This document shows, one piece after another, positions 18,901 to 30,900 of a stretch of DNA of 64,000 nt. The DNA is taken from contig CAVXGZ010000002.1 of the NCBI GenBank assembly GCA_963761325.1, positions 1,302,001 through 1,366,000 on the forward strand, given 5' to 3'. The DNA is from Streptantibioticus_C sp963761325 (GTDB lineage: Bacteria > Actinomycetota > Actinomycetes > Streptomycetales > Streptomycetaceae). Under the pieces are notes generated by a model. It searched no databases. It was not told where the DNA came from and saw nothing but the letters and a program-made list of their open reading frames with translations. Within the stretch, counting starts at the first letter, position 1, and every line of letters begins with the position of its first letter. The position numbers and the translations under genes were made by a program.

Positions 18901-21900
18901 GTCCTCCTGGCGCCGGACCCGCCGCGACCGCTCCAAGGTCGACTCCTACCGCTACCAGGTCACCTGGCAGCCGGTCGGCGACCTGTCGGCCGCCGCGCTG
19001 TCCGAGACCTGGCTGGTCGTGCTGCCGGAGAGCGGCGCGGAGAACGCGTTGGCCGCCCAGTGCCTGCTGGCGCTGCGCGAGCACGGCGCCGAGGTGGTGG
19101 AACTCGTCGTCGAGGACGACGCGATGGACCGGTGGGCGCTCGCCGAACAGCTCGACGACCTCGTGTCGATGGGCGAGACGCCGACCCGGATGCTGTCGCT
19201 GCTCGGTCTCGACGAACGCGAGCACCCGGACGAGCCGGGCGTGGCCGTCGGGGTGGCCGTCACGGCGTGCCTGATCCAGGCGATGATCGACATCGACCTT
19301 GAGCTGCCGGTGTGGTCCGTCACGTCGGGCGCGGTCTCCACCGGCCGGTCCGACGCGCTGCGCAATCCGGTCCAGGCGCAGGTCTGGGGACTCGGCCGGG
19401 TGGCGGCCCTCGAACAGCGATCGCGCTGGGGCGGCCTGCTGGACCTGCCCGCATCGCTGGACGAGCGGGGCCGCGCGCGCCTGGCCGCCGTCCTCGGTGA
19501 CCGCACCCATGACGAGGACCAGCTCGCCGTGCGGTCCTCCGGTGTCTTCGGGCGGCGGCTGAGCCGGGCACCGATGGCCCGGCAGGCCGTCGCGGAGTGG
19601 GTGCCGTCCGGACCGGTGCTGGTCACCGGCGGCACCGGGGCGCTCGGCGCCGAGGTCGCCCGCTGGCTCGCCGAACGCGGCGCCGACCGGCTGGTGCTCA
19701 CCAGCCGGAGCGGACCCGACGCCCCCGGCGTCGCCGAACTGGTCGCCCGGCTCGCCGAGTCCGGCACGACCGCGACCGTGGCCGCCTGCGACGTGGGCGA
19801 CCGGGAGGCGCTGGCCGCCCTGCTGGCCGAGCACCCGGTGACCGCCGTCGTGCACGCCGCCGGCACCGACGTGTCCATGCCGCTGACCGACATCGAGCCG
19901 GGCGACCTCGCCGACCTGTTCCGCGCGAAGGTCACCGGCGCCGTCAACCTCCACGAACTCCTCGCCGACCGGCCGTTGGACGCGTTCGTGATGTTCTCTT
20001 CCATCGCCGGCATCTGGGGCAGCGGCAGCCAGGCCGCCTACGCGGCGGCCAACGCGTTCCTGGACGCCCTGGCCGAGCGGCGCAGGGCCGACGGACTGCC
20101 GGCCACCTCGGTCGCGTGGGGCGCGTGGGCGGACGCCGGCATGGCAACCCGCGGCGGCGCGGGGGACTACCTGCGCAGCCGGGGCATCGACCCGATGCCG
20201 CCGCGGCTGTGCGTCGCCGCGCTCGCCGCCGCCGTCGACCACCGCGAGACCTGCCTGACCGTCGCCGACGTGGACTGGGAGCGGTTCGCCCCGGCGTTCG
20301 TCGCCACCCGGCCCAGCCCGCTCATCGGCGACCTGCCCGAGGTCCGGGCCATGGTGGAGAGCGACGCCGGACAGCGGGCGGACGACGGCGAGGTGCTGTC
20401 CGCCCTGCAGCGCGAGATCGCCGCGGCGAGCACCGAGGAGCGCGCCCGCGTGGTGCTGGAGGTCGTCCGGTCGGCGACCGCCTCGGTCCTCGGCTACCAG
20501 GACTTCGGCGCGGTCGAGTCCGACCGGCCGTTCAAGGACATCGGCCTCGACTCGCTCACCGCGGTGGAGACCTGCAAGCGGCTCAGGACCGCGACCGGCC
20601 TGCGGCTGCCGGCCACCCTGCTCTTCGACTACCCGACCCCCCGGGTGCTCAGCCGGTTCCTGGTCGACGAGCTCACCGGGGCCGAGGCCGAGGCGGGCAC
20701 CGTCGCACCGGCCGCCGCGGCGGAGACCGACGAACCGCTCGCCATCGTGGGCATGAGCTGCCGCTACCCGGGCGGTGTCGGCTCGCCGGAGGACCTGTGG
20801 GACCTGGTGGCCACCGGAGCCGACGGGGTGTCGGGGTTCCCGACCGACCGCGGCTGGGACCTGTCCACCGCCGACGGCGCCTACACGCCGGAGGGCGGCT
20901 TCGTCTACGACGCCACCACCTTTGACGCCGGGCTGTTCGGGATCTCGCCGCGCGAGGCGGTCGCGATGGACCCGCAGCAGCGGGTGCTGCTGGAGGCGTC
21001 CTGGGAGGCGCTGGAGCGGGCGGGCCTGGACCCGCTCTCGCTGCGCGGCACCAGGACCGGGGTCTTCGTCGGCGCGTCCACCTCCGGCTACGGCGTCGGC
21101 ATGCGGCTGTCCGCCGGGCTGAGCGGCCACTACATCACCGGCACGTCCAGCAGCGTGATGTCCGGCCGCATCGCCTACTCCTTCGGCATGGAGGGCCCGG
21201 CGCTGACGGTGGACACCGCGTGTTCGTCGTCGTTGGTCGCGCTGCACCTGGCCGGGCAGGCGCTGCACGCCGGCGAGTGCTCGATGGCCCTGGTCGCCGG
21301 GGTCGCCCTGATGACCAGCCCGGACATCTTCGCCGAGTTCAGCACCCAGAACGGCCTGTCCGCCGACGGCCGCTGCAAGTCGTTCGCCACCGCCGCCGAC
21401 GGCACCGGCTGGGGCGAGGGCGTCGGCGTCCTGCTGCTGGAGCGGCTGTCCGAGGCACGGCGCAACGGACACGAGGTGCTCGCGGTCGTGCGCGGCTCCG
21501 CGGTGAACCAGGACGGCGCCTCCAACGGGCTGACCGCGCCGAACGGTCCCTCTCAGCAGCGGGTGATCCGGCAGGCGCTGGCCAACGCCGGACTCGCCTC
21601 CTCCGAGGTCGACGCGGTCGAGGGGCACGGCACCGCCACCACCCTCGGCGACCCGATCGAGGTGCAGGCGCTGCTGGCCACCTACGGTCGCGAGCGCCCG
21701 GTGGACCAGCCGCTGTGGCTGGGCTCGCTGAAGTCCAACATCGGGCACACGCAGGCCGCCTCCGGCGTGGCCGGGATCATCAAGATGGTGATGGCCCTGC
21801 GCCACGGCGTGCTGCCCCGGACCCTGCACGTGGACGAGCCGTCCCGGCACGTGGACTGGTCGGCAGGCGCGGTCGAGCTGCTGACCGAGGCCCGGGAGTG

Positions 21901-24900
21901 GCCGAGCACCGGTGCGCCGCGCCGGGCCGGCGTCTCGTCGTTCGGGGTCAGCGGCACCAACGCGCACGTCATCATCGAGCAGGCGCCCGCCCACCAGGAG
22001 ACGGCCGCCGAGACCGCCGGGACGCCGGCGCGTGTGCTGCCCTGGCTCGTCTCGGCGAAGACCGCGGCCGGACTGCGCTCCCAGAGCGCCGCGTTGAGCG
22101 CCTACGTGCGCGAGCACCCCGAACTCGCCGTGGCGGACGTGGCGCGGTCGCTCGCCCTCTCCCGGGCCGGCCTGGAACACCGCGCCGCCGTGTTCGCCGC
22201 CGACAGCGCGGGCTTCACCGCCGCCCTGGACGCGCTGGCGGGCGGCGAACTGCCGGCGAACGGCGTCCGCGGCACCGTCCGCGAAGGCCGGCTGGCGTTC
22301 CTGTTCACCGGCCAGGGCGCCCAGCGCGTCGGCATGGGCCGCGAACTCTACGACGCCTTCCCGGAGTTCGCGGACGCGCTGGACGCGGTGTGCGTGCGGC
22401 TGGACGGCGAGTTGGACCGTCCGCTGCGTGAAGTGATGTTCGGCGACGCGGAGTCGCTGGACCGGACGGCTTACACGCAGGCGGCGTTGTTCGCCCTCGA
22501 AGTGGCGCTCTTCCGGCTGGTGGAGTCCTGGGGCGTCATCCCGGACTTCCTGCTCGGCCATTCCATCGGTGAGTTGGCCGCCGCGCATGTCGCGGGTGTG
22601 CTGTCGCTGGACGACGCGTGCACTCTGGTGGCGGCTCGTGGTCGGCTGATGCAGGCCCTGCCGACCGGTGGCGCGATGCTCGCGGTGGAGGCTGAAGAGT
22701 CGGAGGTCGTGGCCGAACTCACCGGCCGCGAGGCGTCGGTGAGCGTCGCGGCGGTCAACGGGCCTACCTCCGTGGTCGTTTCGGGCGACGAGGACGCGAT
22801 CGCCGAACTGGAGACGGCGTGGCGCACGGCCGGTCGCCGGGTGAAGCGGCTGACCGTCTCGCACGCGTTCCACTCGCCGCGCATGGACGCCATGCTCGAC
22901 GAATTCGCCGCCGTCGCGGGCGGGTTGACGTTCAACGCGCCGCGCCTGCCGATCGTCTCCAACGGCACCGGCACCCCGGCCGACCCCGAGCTGATCCGCA
23001 CCCCCGGGTACTGGGTGCGCCACGTCCGCGACGCGGTGCGGTTCGCCGACGGGATCCGCTGGCTGGCCGCCGAGGGAGTCACCCGCTTCCTCGAACTCGG
23101 CCCGGACGGCGTGCTGACCGCCATGGCGAGGGACTCCCTGCCGAGCGGCACCGACGCCGCCGAGACCGTGCTCGCCCCGGCGCTGCGTGCCGAGCGCGAC
23201 GAGTCCGAGACCGTGCTGCGGATGGTCGCGGCCGCCCACGCGCACGGTGCCCGGATCGACTGGTCCGCGCTCTTCGGCTCCCTCGGCGGCCGCCGAGTGC
23301 CGCTGCCCACCTACGCGTTCCAGCGCGAGCGGTACTGGCTGGACACCTTCGTCGTGCCGCCGGCCTTCGGCGGGGGCGCGGCCGAGGCCGAGTTCTGGGC
23401 CGCGGTCGAGGGCGAGGACCTGACGGCGGTCGCCGACGCGCTGCGGCTTGAGACCGAGGCGGTCGGTGCCGTACTGCCCGCGCTGTCCACCTGGCGCCGC
23501 AAGCGCCACGAGCAGTCCACGGTGGACGGCTGGCGCTACCGCGCGGTATGGCGGCCGTTGACCGGCCTGCCACGCGCCACCCTCACCGGCACCTGGCTGG
23601 TCGTCGTGCCCGCCGGATCCGAGGACCGCGAGCACGTCACCGCCGTCCTGGCCGCCCTGACCGGTGGCGGAGCCACGGCGCACCCGTTCGCGCTCGACGC
23701 GGAGCGGGACGGCGCCGAGGCGCTGGCCGGCCGGCTGCGCGAGGCCGCCGAGGCATCGGGCGGGCTCGCCGGCGTGCTGTCGCTGGCCGCGCTCGACGAG
23801 GGCGAGCACCCCGGACACCCGGGACTGGCGCGCGGCCTCGCCGGCACGGTGCTGCTGCTCCAGGCACTGCACGCGGCCGGCGTCGAGGCACCGCTGTGGG
23901 CGGCCACCCATGGCGCCGTCGCGGTGAACCGCTCCGACCGGCCGGTGGACGCCGGGCAGGCCCAGGTCTGGGGCCTCGGCCGCACCGCCGCCCTGGAGTT
24001 CCCGCAGCACTGGGGCGGACTGCTCGACCTGCCGGACCTGCTCGACCGGCGGGCCGGCGCCCGCCTGGTGACCCTGCTCGCCCACGGCGCCGAGGACCAG
24101 GCGGCCGTCCGCGGCTCCGGGGTGTACGCCCGCCGGCTGGTCAGCGCGCCGGTCGCCCGGGACGCGGTGCGCCGCGAGTGGCGCCCGTCCGGCACCGTGC
24201 TGGTCACCGGCGGCACCGGCGCGCTCGGCGCCCGGGTCGCCCGGGTGCTCGCCGAACGCGGCGCCCGGCACCTGGTGCTGACCAGCCGCCGCGGTCCGGA
24301 CGCGCCCGGTGCGGCCGAACTCGTCGCGGAACTCGCCGGGTTGGGCGCCGAGGCGACGGTGGTCGCGTGCGACATCGCCGACCGCGACGCGCTGGCCGCC
24401 GTGCTGGCCGCGCACCCGGTGACCGGCGTGGTGCACACCGCCGGGGTGATCGACTCGGTGCCGCTGCCCGGCCTCGGCCTGGCCGGCCTGGCGGAGGTGC
24501 TGCGCGCGAAGGTGAGCGGCGCGGCCCACCTGGACGAACTGCTCGCGGACACCCGGCTGGAGGCGTTCGTGACGTTCTCCTCGATCGCCGGCGTGTGGGG
24601 CAGCGGCGGCCAGGCCGCGTACTCGGCGGCCAACGCCTACGTGGACGCCCTGGTCGAGAACCGGCGGGCCCGCGGCCTGGCCGGGACCTCGGTCGCGTGG
24701 GGACCGTGGGCCGGCGGCGGCATGCTGGCGGCCGAGGGCGGCGAGGAGTACCTGCAGCGCCGCGGCCTGACCGCGATGGACCCCGACCTCGCCCTGCGGG
24801 CGCTCGCCGACGCCGTCGACCACGACCTCGGCTGCGTCGCGGTCGCCGACGTGGACTGGGCGACGTTCGCCACCGCCTTCACCTCCCGCCGGCCCAGCCC

Positions 24901-27900
24901 GCTGATCGCCGAACTGCCGGCGGCCGCGCCCGCCCGGGCCGCCGCCGACGAGCAGGCCGGCTCCGCGCAACTGCGCGGCCGGCTCGCCGACCTCGGCCCG
25001 GACGACCGCCGACGGGCCCTGGTGGAACTGGTCAGGACCGCCGCCGCCGAGGTGCTGGGACACGCCTCGGCCGACGCCATCGAGGCCGACCGGCCGTTCA
25101 AGGACCTCGGCTTCGACTCGCTCACCGCCGTCGAACTGCGCGACCGGCTCGCCCACACCGCCGGCCTCGTGCTGCCCACCACCCTGGTCTTCGACTACCC
25201 GAACGCCACCGCGCTGGCCCGGCGGCTGGCGGAGGAACTCGGCGTCACCCAGGCCGAGCGGAGCGTCCCGCGAGCCGGCGTCCCGGCGGCCGACGGCACG
25301 GACGAGCCGATCGCCATCGTCGGGATGAGCTGCCGCTACCCGGGCGGCGTCCGGTCCCCGGAGGACCTGTGGCGGCTGGTCGAGTCCGGCGGCGACGGCA
25401 TCGGGGCGTTCCCCACCGACCGCGGCTGGCAGCCGGCGGACGACGACCCGGCCGGCCCGGTGACCCGCGAGGGCGGCTTCGTGCACGACGTGCCGGGTTT
25501 TGACGCCGCGCTGTTCGGGATCTCGCCGCGCGAGGCGCTGGCGATGGACCCGCAGCAGCGTCTGATGCTGGAGGCGTCCTGGGAGGTCTTCGAACGCGCC
25601 GGCCTGGACCCGATGTCGCTGCGCGGCAGCCAGATCGGCGTCTTCGCCGGCATGAACAGCCACGACTACCTCGCGCTGATCTCCGCCGCCACGCCGGGCG
25701 TCGAGGGCTACATCGCCACCGGCAGCTCCGGCAGCGTGGTGTCCGGCCGGGTCTCCTACACCTTCGGTCTCGAAGGTCCGGCGCTGACGGTGGACACCGC
25801 GTGTTCGTCGTCGTTGGTGGCGTTGCACCTGGCGGTGCAGGCGCTGCGCAACGGCGAGTGCGCGATGGCCGTCGCCGGCGGCGTGACGGTGATGGCGACG
25901 CCGGGCATCTTCGCCGAGTTCAGCGCCCAGGGCGGGATGGCGGCCGACGGCCGCTGCAAGCCGTTCGGCGCGGGCGCGGACGGCACGGGCTGGGGTGAGG
26001 GCGTCGGCGTGCTGCTGGTCGAGCGGCTGTCGGACGCGCGGCGCAACGGACATCGGGTGCTCGCGGTCGTGCGGGGCTCGGCCGTCAATCAGGACGGCGC
26101 GTCGAACGGCCTGACGGCGCCGAACGGTCCGTCGCAGGAGCGCGTCATCCGGCAGGCGTTGGCGAACTCGCGGGTCGAGGCGTCGGACGTGGACGTGGTG
26201 GAGGCGCACGGTACCGGCACGGTGCTGGGCGACCCGATCGAGGCGCAGGCCCTGCTGGCCACCTACGGTCAACAGCGCGAGGCCGGGCGGCCGTTGTGGC
26301 TCGGCTCGGTCAAGTCCAACATCGGCCACACGCAGGGGGCTTCGGGCGTGGCCGGTGTCATCAAGATGGTGATGGCGCTGCGGCACGGCGTGCTGCCCAA
26401 GTCGCTCTACGCCGACGAGCCGTCGCCGCACGTCGACTGGTCATCCGGCGCTGTCGAGTTGCTGACCCAGTCGCGGGAGTGGCCGGCCACCGAGGGCCGT
26501 CCGCGCCGGGCGGGTGTCTCCTCGTTCGGCGTCAGCGGCACCAACGCGCACGTCATCGTCGAGGCGGCCGAAGAGCCCGAGCACAGCGCGGACGACGAGA
26601 CCCCGGCCGGCGGCGTGGTGCCGTGGGTGCTGTCCGCCGCCTCCGCCGACGCGCTGGCCGAGCAGGCGGAGCGGCTGCGCGAGGCGCTGGCGGAACGCCC
26701 CGAGGTCCGGCCGGCCGACGTCGCGTGGTCGCTGGTGTCGTGCCGGGCGGCGCTGGAGCACCGGGCCGTGGTACTCGGCGACGACCTCGCGGAACTGCTC
26801 GGCGGGTTGACGAGCCTGGCGCGGGGCGAGGAGGGACCCGGGGTCGTCCGGCGCACCGGTGACGCCGGCGCGGGCGGCGCGGTGTTCGTCTTTCCCGGGC
26901 AGGGCTCGCAATGGGTCGGCATGGCACGGGAGTTGCTGGAGACCTCGGAGGAGTTCCGGGAGGGCGTCGAGGAGTGCGAGCGGGCGCTGGGCGCGTTCGT
27001 GAAGTGGTCGCTGCTGGAGGTGCTGCGCGCCGAGGGCGAGGAGGGCGCCGCCTGGTTCGACCGGGTCGACGTCGTCCAGCCGGTGCTGTGGGCGGTGATG
27101 GTCGCGCTGGCCGGCCTGTGGCGCTCGGCCGGCGTGGTGCCGTCCGCGGTCGTCGGCCACTCGCAGGGCGAGATCGCGGCGGCCGTGGTGGCGGGTGCGC
27201 TGAGCATCGACGACGGCGCCCGGGTGGTGGCCTTGCGCAGCCGGGCGATCGGTGAGGTGCTCTCCGGCCTCGGCGGCATGGTCTCGGTCGCGCGGCCGCG
27301 CGCCGAGGTGGCCGGCCTGCTGGAGCCGTGGGGCGAGGCGCTGTCGATCGCGGCGGTCAACGGACCGTCCTCGACGGTGGTCTCGGGCGACGCGGCGGCG
27401 CTGGACGAACTGCTGGCCGCCTGCGGGGACCGCGGGATCCGGGCCCGCCGCATCCCGGTGGACTACGCGTCGCACTCCGCCCAGGTCGAGCGGATCCGCG
27501 AACGGCTGCTGGAGGAGCTGGCGGTCACCCCGCGCGCCTCGGGCGTGCCGTACTACTCCGCGGTGACCGGCGGACTGCTGGACACCACCGGGCTCGACGC
27601 CGAGTACTGGTACCGCAACCTGCGCCGGACGGTGGAGTTCGAGCAGGCCACCCGTGCCCTGCTGGACGCCGGCCGTTCCCTCTTCGTGGAGGTCAGCGCG
27701 CATCCGGTGCTGACGGTCGGCATCGAGGAGACGGTCGCCGACGCCGGTGCGTCCGCCGCGGTGCTGGGCACGCTGCGCCGGGACGAGGGCGGCACGCGGC
27801 GCTGGCTGGCCTCGCTCGCGCAGGGCTGCGTGCACGGGCTCCCGGTCGACTGGCGCGCGGTGCTGGCGCCGTGGGGCGGTCGGCGTGTCGAGTTGCCCAC

Positions 27901-30900
27901 CTACGCCTTCCAACACACCGCCTACTGGCCCGAGTCGGGGCAGCTGCCGACCAACGTCGCCTCGGCCGGCCTCACCGCCGTCGGCCATCCGCTGATCGGC
28001 GCGGCCGTCCAACCGGCCGACGGCGAAGGCGTGTTGTGGACCGGACGCCTCTCGCTGCCCACCCATCCGTGGCTCGCCGACCACGCGGTGATGGACGCCG
28101 TGCTGCTGCCCGGCACGGCGTTCGTGGAACTGGCCCTGCAGGCGGGCGACCAGCTCGGCTGCCCGGAACTCGACGAGCTGACCTTCGAGGTGCCGCTGAC
28201 CCTGCCGGAGCGGGCCGCGGTGCAGCTCCAGGTTCTCGCCGGCGCCCCGGACGCCGACGGGCGGCGCACCGTCAGCGTCCACTCCCGGCCCGAGCGGTCC
28301 GACGGCGAGCGGCGGTGGACCCGGCACGCCGCCGGCATCCTGGCCCCCGACGCCGCCGAGCCCGCCTTCGACCTCGTCGACTGGCCGCCGCGGGGAGCCG
28401 AGCCGCTGCCGGTCGACGGCTTCTACGACGCGCTCGCCGACGCCGGTTACGCCTACGGACCGGCCTTCCAGGGGCTGCGCGCCGCCTGGCGCCACGGCGA
28501 CGACGTGCTCGCCGAGGTCGCACTCCCCGACCACGTGCGCAAGGACGCCGCGTCGTTCGGCGTGCACCCCGCACTGCTGGACGCGGCCCTGCACGCCGCC
28601 GGGCTCGGCGGACTGCTCGGCACGGACGGACAGCCCCGGCTGCCGTTCTCCTGGAGCGGCGTGACGCTGCACGCCACCGGCTCCCCGGTGCTGCGGGTGC
28701 GGCTGACCCCGCTGGGCACCGACACCCTCGCCGTCGAGGTCGCCGACGCCACCGGATCGCCGGTGGCCCGCGCCGCGTCGCTCACGCTGCGCCCGGTCTC
28801 GGCCGGGCAACTGCGCCGAAGCGGCCCGGACGGCACCGCGAACGCGCTGTTCCGGCTGGAGTGGACACCGCTGCCCGCGCCGGAGGCGCCCGCGGCCCTC
28901 CGGCTGGCGGCGGTCGGCGAGACGGGGTTCACCGAACTGCTGGAGTCCGGCCGGCCGGTCTCGCACTACGACGACCTGGCCGCGCTGCGGGATTCCGTCG
29001 CGTCCGGCCTGTCCGTACCGGAGCACGTGCTGTGGTTCCTCACCGGGCGGGACGCCGACGTCGCCGGGACCACCCACCGGGCGCTGGCGTTCGCCCAGGA
29101 GTGGCTGGCCGACGAGCGGCTCGCCGCCGCCCGGCTGGCCGTCGTCACCCGCGGCGCGGTCGCGGCGGACGCCGGCGAGGACGTGCCGGACCTGGCCGCC
29201 GCCGCGGCCCGCGGGCTGCTGCGCTCGGCCCAGTCGGAGAACCCCGACCGGATCACGCTGATCGACCTCGACGGCCACCCCGACTCCTGGCCCGCGCTGC
29301 CCGCCGCGCTCACCGCGGACGAGCCGCAGACGGCGATCCGCGCCGGCCGGCTGCTCGCCGCCCGGCTCACCAGGGCCGGTGACGCGGGACTGCCGCTGCC
29401 GGCGGCCGGTGAGGCGTGGCGGCTGGACACGGACGGTTCGGCCGGCCTGGACGGACTCGCCGCGCTGCCGGCCCCCGGCGCCGCCGCACCGCTGGCGCCC
29501 GACGAGGTGCGCATCGCGGTACGCGCCGCCGGCGTCAACTTCCGTGACGTGGCGATCGCGTTGGGCATCGTTCCCGACCAGGCGGTGATGGGCACCGAAG
29601 GCGCCGGCGTGGTACTCGAAGTCGGCTCGCGGGTCACCGACCTGGCCGTCGGAGACCGGGTCTTCGGCCTGCTCGCCGGCTGCTTCGCACCGGTGGCCGT
29701 CGCCGAACGCCGCGGCCTGGTGCGGATGCGTCCCGAGTGGACGTTCGCCGAGGCCGCCTCGGTGCCCACCGTCTTCCTCACCGCCTACTACGGCCTGGTC
29801 GACCTGGCCGGTGCGAAGGCCGGCGAGTCGCTGCTGGTGCACGCGGCGGCCGGCGGCGTCGGGATGGCCGCCGTCCAGATCGGCCGGCACCTCGGCATGG
29901 AGGTCTTCGGCACGGCGAGCGCCGGCAAGCAGGACGTCCTGCGCTCCTGGGGACTGGACGAGGAGCACATCGCCTCCTCCCGGACCACGGACTTCGAACA
30001 GCACTTCCGGGTCACCACCGGCGGGCGCGGCGTCGACGTGGTGCTCAACTCGCTGACCGGGGAGTTCGTCGACGCCTCGATGAACCTGCTGGCCCCGGGC
30101 GGCCGGCTGGTCGAGATGGGCAAGACCGACATCCGCGACGCGGCGTGGATGGCCGAGGAGTACCCCGGCCTGTCCTACCGGGCGTTCGACCTGAAGGACG
30201 CCGGACCGCGGCGGCTCGACGAGATGCTCGCCGAGATCCTGGCCCTGCTCGACCAGGGGGCGCTGCGGATCCTGCCGGTCACCGCCTGGGACGTGCGTCA
30301 GGCGGTGGACGCCTTCCGGTTCATCAGCCAGGCCCGGCACACCGGCAAGAACGTGCTGACCCTCCCGGTGGCCCCCGACCCGGACGGCACCGTGCTGATC
30401 ACCGGCGGTACCGGCGTGCTCGGCTCCGCGCTCGCCCGGCACCTGGTCCACGAGCACGGCATGCGCCGGCTGCTGCTGGTCGGCCGGCGGGGTCCGCGGG
30501 CCGCCGGCGCCATGGAACTCGCCGCCGAACTGGGCGAGTCGGGGGCCCGGGTCGAGGTGGCCGCGTGCGACGTGGCGGACCGCGACGCGCTGGCCGCCCT
30601 GCTGGCCGGCATCCCCGCCGACCACCCGCTGACCGGCGTGGTGCACGCGGCCGGCGCCCTGGACGACGGGGTGTTCGGCGCGATGGACCCCGGGCGGGTG
30701 GACACCGTCTTCCGGCCCAAGGTGGACGCGGCGGTCAACCTGCACGAGCTGACCGCGGACGAGGACCTGGCGATGTTCGTGCTGTACTCCTCGGCCTCGG
30801 CCGCCTTCGGCTCGCCCGGCCAGGCCAACTACGCGGCCGCCAACTCCTTCCTGGACGCCCTCGCCCAGCACCGCAGGCACCGCGGGCTGCCCGCGGTGTC

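Noticed and set aside
15902..26431. Long - strand open frame opposite PKS gene 2, running into the divergent control region
   Set aside because: Same GC-driven shadow; no ribosome site, no recognisable protein, full overlap with certain PKS domains.
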